Assembly (NCBI GenBank): GCA_023250775.1
Contig: JAHFAA010000310.1
Location: 1-5,124, forward strand
Direction of reading: 5' to 3'
Length of the DNA: 5,124 nt
Source of the DNA: Bdellovibrionales bacterium
Lineage (GTDB): Bacteria > Bdellovibrionota > Bacteriovoracia > Bacteriovoracales > Bacteriovoracaceae
The position numbers were made by a program, and so were the translations under genes. Of the stretch, positions 1-5,124 are shown piece by piece. The notes below the pieces were generated by a model. The model saw only the letters and a program-made list of their open reading frames with translations. It did not search any database and had not been told where the DNA came from. Position 1 is the first letter of the stretch, and each line of letters opens with the position of its first letter.

Positions 1-1
1 A

Positions 2-1489
2 TATACCTTTAAAATTAAACAGGGCGTATTTTTTCATGACGACCAGGCCTTTCCGGGAGGCAAGGGACGTGAATTGACCGCCGAAGACTTTGTCTATTCG
101 TTCAAGCGTTTGGCCGATCCAAAACTGCAGAGTACTGGTTGGTGGTTGATTGACAACAAACTTAAGGGACTTAATGAGTGGCGAGATCGCAATGCTGCGA
201 AAGATAAAGTCGACTATAGTGAGGCCATCGAGGGTATTCAGGCGGTTGATAAATATACCCTGCGCTTTGTTTTGAAAAAGAATTTCCCTCAATTCCTTTA
301 CGCTCTTGCAATGACTTTTACGGTTGCTGTTCCCAAGGAAGTTGTAGATTTCTACGGGAAAGAATTTTTGAACCACCCCGTTGGTACTGGCCCATTTATT
401 CTTCCTATCTTTGAACAAAGTAATAAAATTACCTACATCAAAAATCCGAAATTTCGCACAAAGCTTTATCCCTCTGAAGCCAGTGAGGAGTATAAAAAGT
501 TAGGCTACCTTGATGATGCTGGAAAAAAGTTGCCTCTCGTTGATAAAATTGTCCTGACCGTATTGGAAGAAGATCAACCTCGTTGGTTGAATTTCCAAAA
601 GGGTAACTTAGATTACATTTCAATTCCTAAGGACAATTTTGCCTCTGCGCTGACACCTTCTCGTGCCCTTAGTGACGATCTTGCGAAAAAAGGGATCAAG
701 CTGATGATCGAGCCATCCTTGGACGTCACCTATACTGCTTTCAATCATGAGAATCCTCTTTTCAAAAACGTCAAACTTCGCCGTGCGATGAGTTTGGCTT
801 ACGATGTAAATAAATCAAACGAACTTTTTTACAATAGCACCGCTTTGCCAGCACAATCTGTGATTCCTCCAGGTATCGCCGGTTATCGTCAGGATTATTT
901 GAATCCTTGGCACGGTCTGAATTTGGAAAAAGCAAAGCAACAGCTGGCGGAAGCGGGTTATCCAAACGGAAAGGGCTTGCCAGAAATTACTTATGACTGC
1001 CCAACCTCAACTGTTTCTCGTCAAATGGGAGAACATTTCAAGTCCCAGATGGAACAGATCGGTGTTCGCATCAATGTTGTGCAGAATCCATGGCCTGATC
1101 TACAAAAGAAAATTAACAACAAAACTGTACAAACTTTTGGTATTGCTTGGGGCGCTGACTATCCTGATGCAGAAAACTTTTTACAACTTCTCTACGGACC
1201 TAATAAAACGCCAGGTGCAAACGGTTCTAATTATGACAATCCAGCGTTCAATGAGCTTTTTGCAAAAGCCGCTATTATGCAAGATAGTCCTGAGCGAACA
1301 GCTCTCTACGAAAAGTTGAATTTGATGGTTGCAGATGAAGTGCCTTGGATTTTCGGGGTTCATCGTCAAAGCTACGTACTTCACCACAGCTGGTTGAAGA
1401 ATTACATTCCAACCGATTTCGAAGCTGGCCAAGGGCAATATCTGAATGTTGATTTGGCCAAGAAGCAAGAGGCGAGTGCAAAACTCTAA
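2..1489 (+). CDS. oppA: Peptide ABC transporter substrate-binding protein (SBP_bac_5 family), 5' partial
   Basis: Extracytoplasmic solute receptor that should bind di- or oligopeptides and deliver them to the OppBC channel encoded downstream. The frame is open to the left edge. The TTG at 74 is an internal Leu codon, because 24 sense codons precede it in frame and continue the family pattern (visible residues 1-11, YTFKIKQGVFF). Of the protein, 495 residues are visible; by comparison with E. coli OppA, roughly 90, including the signal peptide, lie upstream. Family marks (visible numbering): TAEDFVYSFKR at 26-36, PVGTGPF at 126-132, FKNVKLRRAMSLAYD at 254-268, IPPGIAG at 288-294, AKQQLAEAGYPNGKG at 311-325, and WGADYPD at 383-389. 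Asp386 in the last motif aligns with the OppA aspartate that pairs with the peptide alpha-amino group. The gene ends in TAA, 19 nt before oppB. The family is certain; peptide specificity is inferred from context, and the symbol oppA is less sure than the family (dppA or a murein-peptide receptor are alternatives). Confidence 0.93.
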   Translation, partial: YTFKIKQGVFFHDDQAFPGGKGRELTAEDFVYSFKRLADPKLQSTGWWLIDNKLKGLNEWRDRNAAKDKVDYSEAIEGIQAVDKYTLRFVLKKNFPQFLYALAMTFTVAVPKEVVDFYGKEFLNHPVGTGPFILPIFEQSNKITYIKNPKFRTKLYPSEASEEYKKLGYLDDAGKKLPLVDKIVLTVLEEDQPRWLNFQKGNLDYISIPKDNFASALTPSRALSDDLAKKGIKLMIEPSLDVTYTAFNHENPLFKNVKLRRAMSLAYDVNKSNELFYNSTALPAQSVIPPGIAGYRQDYLNPWHGLNLEKAKQQLAEAGYPNGKGLPEITYDCPTSTVSRQMGEHFKSQMEQIGVRINVVQNPWPDLQKKINNKTVQTFGIAWGADYPDAENFLQLLYGPNKTPGANGSNYDNPAFNELFAKAAIMQDSPERTALYEKLNLMVADEVPWIFGVHRQSYVLHHSWLKNYIPTDFEAGQGQYLNVDLAKKQEASAKL

Positions 1490-1496
1490 TTAACGT

Positions 1497-1501
1497 AGGG
1501 G
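1497..1501 (+). promoter_or_regulatory. Ribosome binding site of oppB (fixes a TTG start)
   Basis: AGGGG lies 7 nt before the TTG at 1509. It fills part of the 19-nt gap after the binding-protein stop codon. The oppB frame has a TAA at 1491-1493, so TTG 1509 is the earliest sensible start, and this site supports it. I see no hairpin in the gap. Confidence 0.7.
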
Positions 1502-1508
1502 CGATTCA

Positions 1509-2450
1509 TTGAATATTTACGTCTATATTTTTCGGCGAATCCTATACGTAATTCCTGTTTTGTTAGGGGTCTGCCTAATTATTTTTGTGTTGTTTAATCT
1601 TGTTTCTCCCGATCCAACATTAATGATGTTGGGTCGACATGCCACGCTCAAGCAGATGCTTGAGCTGCGACACGAACTTGGTTTGGATCGATCCCTTCCT
1701 TTGCAATATTTAGATATTGTAAAATCTGCTTTTACCTTTGATTTCGGTCGTTCATGGTCAACCAAACAGGAAATTGTGGAGATGATTAGGAATGGTGCAA
1801 TCCCTTCACTCACTGTAACGGTTCCTTCCTTTATTATCGCCTTGGCCATTTCATTGGTCATTGCCTTGTTTGTGGCCTTTTATCGAGGCGCTTGGTACGA
1901 CCGTTTTTCCGTTTTGATTTGCGTCGGCATGATGAGTTTGCCAAGTTTGGCGTACATCCTCTTCGGGCAAAAAATTCTCGCCTATGATCTAGGTTTGTTT
2001 GAAATTTCTGGATACGAACATGGTTTTCCGGCCTTCATTCCGTACGTGATCTTGCCCTGTGTGATTTGGATCATGCTGAGTATTGGTCCTGACGTACGTT
2101 TTTACAGAACAGTTATTCTTGATGAAGTGTACATGGACTATGTTCGTACTGCCCGCGCGAAGGGATTAAGCGAAACAGTCATTCTGTTTAAGCATGTTTT
2201 AAAAAATGCCATGATTCCCATTATCACCTGGGTCGTTATTCAAATTCCTTTTTTGATTTTGGGTGCGCTCCTTTTGGAAAGTTTTTTTGGGATTCCTGGA
2301 TTGGGTGGAATTACATTAAATGCCATTAATTCCGCTGATTTTCCTGTTGTGCGTGCCATGACGATTCTCTCTGCTGTGGCCTATATCATTTTTTCCGTGA
2401 TCACTGATGTGCTTTACACATTGGTTGACCCACGTGTGCGATTGAAGTGA
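1509..2450 (+). CDS. oppB: Oligopeptide ABC transporter permease OppB/DppB
   Basis: Inner-membrane permease that forms half of the peptide channel with the OppC-like protein. Its 313 residues match the OppB length (about 306 in E. coli; DppB is nearer 339). The TTG start is chosen because the frame is closed at 1491-1493, AGGGG lies 7 nt upstream, and the resulting N-terminus (YIFRRILYVIPVLLGV, residues 5-20) is the typical family start. Hydrophobic segments lie near 10-31, 99-124, 134-155, 173-194, 234-259 and 282-306, giving the expected six-helix layout. DFGRSW at 78-83 is a family mark. The cytoplasmic EAA coupling loop, which docks on an ATPase subunit, spans about 205-238 (DYVRTARAKG at 210-219, HVLKNAMIP at 229-237). 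The C-terminal TLVDPRVRL at 304-312 is also typical. The TGA stop overlaps the oppC ribosome binding site, so translation of the two is probably coupled. Nothing in the gene looks broken. Whether Opp or Dpp is the better name cannot be settled here. Confidence 0.95.
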   Translation: MNIYVYIFRRILYVIPVLLGVCLIIFVLFNLVSPDPTLMMLGRHATLKQMLELRHELGLDRSLPLQYLDIVKSAFTFDFGRSWSTKQEIVEMIRNGAIPSLTVTVPSFIIALAISLVIALFVAFYRGAWYDRFSVLICVGMMSLPSLAYILFGQKILAYDLGLFEISGYEHGFPAFIPYVILPCVIWIMLSIGPDVRFYRTVILDEVYMDYVRTARAKGLSETVILFKHVLKNAMIPIITWVVIQIPFLILGALLLESFFGIPGLGGITLNAINSADFPVVRAMTILSAVAYIIFSVITDVLYTLVDPRVRLK

Positions 2451-2452
2451 GG
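2446..2452 (+). promoter_or_regulatory. Ribosome binding site of oppC, overlapping the oppB stop
   Basis: AGTGAGG, with GAGG as core, ends 6 nt before the ATG at 2459 and contains the TGA stop of oppB (2448-2450). This supports ATG 2459 over the in-frame GTG at 2447, which itself lies inside this site and has no good Shine-Dalgarno sequence before it. Ribosomes ending oppB would stop on the site, which suggests translational coupling. Confidence 0.7.
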
Positions 2453-2458
2453 TTGGCC

Positions 2459-3361
2459 ATGGAACAAGTTGAAACAATTCAAGTGATTGAAGTGAAAGAA
2501 GAAAAACATAAATCAAAATCTCTCTGGCAGCACGCCTTTGAGGCCTTAATGCGAGATCGCTGGGCGGTCGCATCGCTTGTGGTTATTGGAATCTATGCCA
2601 TTGTTGCTTTTTTGACCGCGACAGGATTGATTGCCGCTGATTGGGCCAAAGAAGTAGGGCCTTCCTATGCGCCCCCATCCTTCGATCATATCTTTGGAAC
2701 AGATATTTTTGGGCGAAGTGTTTTGTCAAAAACATTGAAGGGAGCTGAAGTCGCTATTTCTGTTGGGATTGTGACGGGAATTATCGCTGTTTTTATAGGT
2801 GTTGTGCTCGGAGCAATTGCTGGATATTTTGGCGGAATCATAGATGAAATTATAGTTTGGTTTTATACCACCTTCAATTCAATCCCATATATTATGCTTC
2901 TCGTGGCCATTTCTTTTATTTTGGGAAAGGGATTAGGTGCCATCTATTTGGCCCTTGGCCTGACAAGCTGGGAAGGTCTCTGTCGAGTTATTCGCGCTGA
3001 GGTTATGCGCCACAAAGATCGTGAGTACGTCCAAGCCGCTAAGGCCATTGGTGCAGGAGACATGCGCCGATTGTTTAAACATATTCTTCCCAATGTTCTT
3101 CACCTTGTGATCATTAATTTCTCCCTCCAGTTTCAAACAGCCATCAAGTCAGAGGTTATTCTTTCCTATCTTGGACTTGGAGTTCAAGGTCGTCCTTCAT
3201 GGGGAACGATGATCGATGATGCAAAATTAGAATTGGCGCGCGGAGTTTGGTGGCAGCTAGTTTCCGCCACTGTGGCGATGTTTATTGTGGTATTGGCCTT
3301 TAATATTCTCGGAGACGCTCTTCGCGATGCCCTTGATCCAAAACTAAAAGGTAAGTCATGA
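2459..3361 (+). CDS. oppC: Oligopeptide ABC transporter permease OppC/DppC
   Basis: Second channel-forming inner-membrane permease, partner of OppB. From ATG 2459 it has 300 residues, close to E. coli OppC (302) and DppC (300). An in-frame GTG at 2447 would add four residues but overlaps the ribosome binding site. The N-terminus is cytoplasmic, polar and highly charged (residues 11-20, EVKEEKHKSK), followed by LMRDRWAVASLV and the first membrane helix near 35-59, as in the OppC N-terminal domain. FDHIFGTDIFGRSV at 75-88 is the hallmark loop between helices 1 and 2. Further hydrophobic segments lie near 98-122, 129-155, 156-170, 213-226 and 268-288. The EAA coupling loop is at about 188-212 (REYVQAAKAIGAGD at 188-201, HILPN at 208-212). 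LSYLGLGVQGRPSWG at 235-249 and the ending DALRDALDPKLKG at 286-298 are family-typical. The stop codon overlaps the oppD start by 4 nt (ATGA). Confidence 0.95.
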   Translation: MEQVETIQVIEVKEEKHKSKSLWQHAFEALMRDRWAVASLVVIGIYAIVAFLTATGLIAADWAKEVGPSYAPPSFDHIFGTDIFGRSVLSKTLKGAEVAISVGIVTGIIAVFIGVVLGAIAGYFGGIIDEIIVWFYTTFNSIPYIMLLVAISFILGKGLGAIYLALGLTSWEGLCRVIRAEVMRHKDREYVQAAKAIGAGDMRRLFKHILPNVLHLVIINFSLQFQTAIKSEVILSYLGLGVQGRPSWGTMIDDAKLELARGVWWQLVSATVAMFIVVLAFNILGDALRDALDPKLKGKS

Positions 3362-4353
3362 ATGAAAAGTTGTTAGAAGTTAAAGATCTGGTCGTTCAAT
3401 TTCGAACTGACCGCGGCAAAGTTACCGCTGTAAATGGCGTAGACTTTGAACTCTATAAAGGGCAGACGCTCGGAATAGTTGGAGAGTCGGGGTCAGGAAA
3501 ATCAGTTACCGCCCTCTCGATTATGAGACTCATTCCTAATCCTCCCGGTGAAATTGCGAGAGGTAAAATATTTTTCAAAGGGCAAAATCTTCTCGATATT
3601 CCTTTGGACGAAATGAGAAAAATTCGCGGCAACAAAATTGCCATGATTTTCCAAGAGCCCATGACTTCTTTGAACCCGGTTTTTACCGTAGGAAATCAAA
3701 TTGAAGAGGTTTTTGCCCTTCATCAGCAAGAAATTTCCAAGTCAGAACGCAGAGACAAAGGAATTGAATTATTGAAGATGGTTGGGATTCCCTCTCCCGA
3801 ACGTCGCTATTTAGATTATCCACACCAGATGTCGGGTGGGATGAGACAGCGGGTGATGATTGCCATGTCTCTGGCCTGTCGTCCTGATATTCTGATTGCC
3901 GATGAGCCTTCGACCGCTCTTGACGTGACTATCCAGGCGCAGATTTTGGAGCTCATGAAAAAACTTCAAAGTGATTTGGGCATGGCCATCATCATGATCA
4001 CTCATGATCTTGGAGTCGTGGCAGAAACCTGTGATCATGTTGCCGTTATGTATTGTGGGCAGATCGTTGAGAAGTCCGATATTAAAACCGTCTTCTCTCG
4101 ACCAAGACACCCTTACACGAAAGGTCTGCTGGAATCGATTCCCTCTTACGATTCCACTCAAAACCGCGCGAAAGGCCGCTTGCCCACCATTGAAGGAATG
4201 GTTCCAAGCTTGTTTGATTTGCCAGCAGGATGTAGCTTTCAAGACCGTTGTAAGTTTGTGACTCAAGATTGTCGCGGTGGAAAGGGAATTCCTCAGTTAG
4301 AGAATCTCGCGCCCGATCATGCAGTTAGTTGTTTTAATCCTATTGTAGTTTAG
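3358..4353 (+). CDS. oppD: Oligopeptide ABC transporter ATP-binding protein OppD/DppD
   Basis: Cytoplasmic ATPase subunit that pairs with the OppF-like ATPase to drive peptide import. It has 331 residues (E. coli OppD 337, DppD 327). All ABC motifs are intact: Walker A GESGSGKS at 42-49, Q-loop Gln99 in FQEP, signature MSGGMRQR at 158-165, Walker B ILIADEP at 178-184 with catalytic Glu183, D-loop STALD at 185-189, and switch His216. The oligopeptide/dipeptide C-terminal extension starts around RPRHPYTKGLL (248-258) and holds Cys292, Cys298, Cys305 and Cys325 in a CX5CX6CX19C pattern. This matches the [4Fe-4S] site known in DppD/OppD-type proteins. ATG 3358 overlaps the oppC stop (ATGA) and has AAAGG at 3347-3351, 6 nt upstream, so coupling with oppC is likely. 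The gene ends with tandem stops, TAG then TAA. Being first of two ATPases after OppC, and its SGGMRQR signature, support OppD over OppF. Confidence 0.96.
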   Translation: MNEKLLEVKDLVVQFRTDRGKVTAVNGVDFELYKGQTLGIVGESGSGKSVTALSIMRLIPNPPGEIARGKIFFKGQNLLDIPLDEMRKIRGNKIAMIFQEPMTSLNPVFTVGNQIEEVFALHQQEISKSERRDKGIELLKMVGIPSPERRYLDYPHQMSGGMRQRVMIAMSLACRPDILIADEPSTALDVTIQAQILELMKKLQSDLGMAIIMITHDLGVVAETCDHVAVMYCGQIVEKSDIKTVFSRPRHPYTKGLLESIPSYDSTQNRAKGRLPTIEGMVPSLFDLPAGCSFQDRCKFVTQDCRGGKGIPQLENLAPDHAVSCFNPIVV

Positions 4354-4358
4354 TAATT

Positions 4359-4363
4359 AAAGG
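4359..4363 (+). promoter_or_regulatory. Ribosome binding site of oppF
   Basis: AAAGG lies 9 nt before ATG 4373. An in-frame ATG at 4367 is only 3 nt from this site, which is too close for normal initiation, so 4373 is preferred. A TAA at 4364-4366 closes the frame upstream of both candidates. Confidence 0.6.
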
Positions 4364-4372
4364 TAAATGTCC

Positions 4373-5124
4373 ATGACAGATCAAGTTGTGCAGTCTCCCG
4401 GTAAGTCAGCTTCAAAAAATTTGGACCAGCAACCAATTTTAGAAGTTCGTAATCTCGTTAAAAGTTTTTCTATCCGAGGGGGAATTTTAGGGCGTGAAGT
4501 CGGGGCGGTTAAGGCGGTCGGTGATGTCTCCTTCTCTATAAAACGCGGTGAGACTCTTGGTCTCGTTGGTGAGTCTGGATGTGGCAAGACAACTTTAGGT
4601 CGAAGCATTTTACGATTGATTGAACCAACTTCCGGCAGTGTTATTTTTGATGGCATTGACGTTACAAAACTTGATGCTAGTGGCATGCGTGAAATTCGTC
4701 GTCGCATGCAAATTATTTTCCAAGACCCTTATGCGTCTCTCAATCCTCGTATGACCATCGGCGCGATTTTGGCCGAGCCACTTTTAATTCACGGTTTGTG
4801 TGGTGAAAAAGACACTCGTCAAAAGCGTTTGTACCAGCTTCTTGATTATGTTCAAATGCCAAAAGATACTTTAAACAAATATCCTCACGAATTTTCTGGC
4901 GGGCAACGGCAACGTATTTGTATTGCCAGGGCGCTTGCAGTTGAGCCTGATTTTATTGTTTGTGATGAACCTGTATCTGCACTTGATGTTTCTGTTCAAG
5001 CTCAGGTTATCAATCTTCTGATGGATCTTCAGAAAGATTTAGGACTTACTTATTTATTTATTGCCCATGATTTGAAAGTTGTAGAATTTATTTCAAATCG
5101 CGTGGCGGTTATGTATCTGGGGAA
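4373..5124 (+). CDS. oppF: Oligopeptide ABC transporter ATP-binding protein OppF/DppF, 3' partial
   Basis: Second ATPase of the importer, expected to form a heterodimer with the OppD-like protein on the cytoplasmic face of the OppBC channel. The frame runs open from ATG 4373 to the right edge: 250 full codons plus two bases, about three quarters of the usual length (about 330). After a polar leader of about 20 residues comes PILEVRNLVKSFSI at 21-34. The ABC motifs are intact: Walker A GESGCGKT at 66-73, Q-loop Gln117 in FQDPYASLNPR, signature FSGGQRQR at 174-181 preceded by YPHE, Walker B FIVCDEP at 194-200 with catalytic Glu199, D-loop VSALD at 201-205, and switch His232. FQDPYASLNPR and YPHEFSGGQRQR are typical of OppF/DppF and separate it from OppD. 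An alternative start at 4367 would add two residues. The gene follows oppD after 19 nt. The C-terminal peptide-transporter extension lies beyond the window and cannot be checked. Confidence 0.95.
   Translation, partial: MTDQVVQSPGKSASKNLDQQPILEVRNLVKSFSIRGGILGREVGAVKAVGDVSFSIKRGETLGLVGESGCGKTTLGRSILRLIEPTSGSVIFDGIDVTKLDASGMREIRRRMQIIFQDPYASLNPRMTIGAILAEPLLIHGLCGEKDTRQKRLYQLLDYVQMPKDTLNKYPHEFSGGQRQRICIARALAVEPDFIVCDEPVSALDVSVQAQVINLLMDLQKDLGLTYLFIAHDLKVVEFISNRVAVMYLG

Noticed and set aside
74..76. TTG at 74 as the start of the binding-protein gene
   Set aside because: The frame is open from position 2, and the 24 preceding codons encode sequence that fits the family, so this is an internal leucine in a gene cut by the left edge.
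993..1319. A 108-codon plus-strand open frame within the binding-protein gene
   Set aside because: It is out of frame with a clearly conserved receptor sequence, has no Shine-Dalgarno context I can support, and its translation resembles no family I know.
1523..1861. A 112-codon minus-strand open frame opposite oppB
   Set aside because: It is antisense to the conserved OppB N-terminal half, with no domain and no separate regulatory signal.
3811..4266. A 151-codon open frame on the minus strand inside oppD
   Set aside because: It lies wholly antisense to a well-conserved ATPase gene, has no recognisable domain and no independent context. It is a by-product of oppD codon usage.
4354..4372. Possible terminator or promoter between oppD and oppF
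   Set aside because: The 19-nt gap is AT-rich but has no inverted repeat or T-tract, and is too short for a promoter of its own. It is explained by the oppF ribosome binding site.
4381..4707. A 108-codon minus-strand open frame inside oppF, and a similar one at 3453-3662 inside oppD
   Set aside because: Both contain a PDSPT-type segment, which is the antisense reading of the Walker A motif. This is a familiar false gene opposite ABC ATPases.

Overview
The window is one tightly packed, fully co-oriented (+ strand) operon segment encoding a peptide-type ABC importer of the Opp/Dpp class. In order it holds the substrate-binding protein (5' end outside the window), two inner-membrane permeases (OppB- and OppC-like) and two ATPases (OppD- and OppF-like, the second cut by the right edge). 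Together these are the five parts of a classical oligopeptide/dipeptide permease. The binding protein captures the peptide outside the inner membrane, the OppB/OppC heterodimer forms the channel, and the OppD/OppF pair powers import.

Layout: binding protein from the left edge to 1489; 19-nt gap; oppB 1509-2450 with a TTG start; 8-nt gap holding part of the oppC ribosome binding site; oppC 2459-3361; 4-nt ATGA overlap; oppD 3358-4353; 19-nt gap; oppF from 4373 past the right edge. No non-coding stretch exceeds 20 nt. I see no promoter, terminator, RNA gene, repeat, mobile element or CRISPR, so promoter and terminator must lie outside the window.

Organism: the binding protein has family features common in Gram-negative bacteria outside the Enterobacteria, such as a GWWL...GLNEW block after the TAEDF motif. 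Base composition is moderately AT-rich (about 45% GC from a few lines counted by eye). Shine-Dalgarno sites are clear and one gene starts with TTG. This fits a Gram-negative bacterium, possibly of the former Deltaproteobacteria/Bdellovibrionota, but the taxonomic guess is weak.

This is ordinary transporter content, with no sign of an undescribed system. The points most worth a second look are a complete four-cysteine motif in the OppD C-terminus that matches the [4Fe-4S] site of DppD/OppD-type ATPases, the conserved ligand-contacting aspartate in the binding protein, and the translational coupling at the gene junctions.
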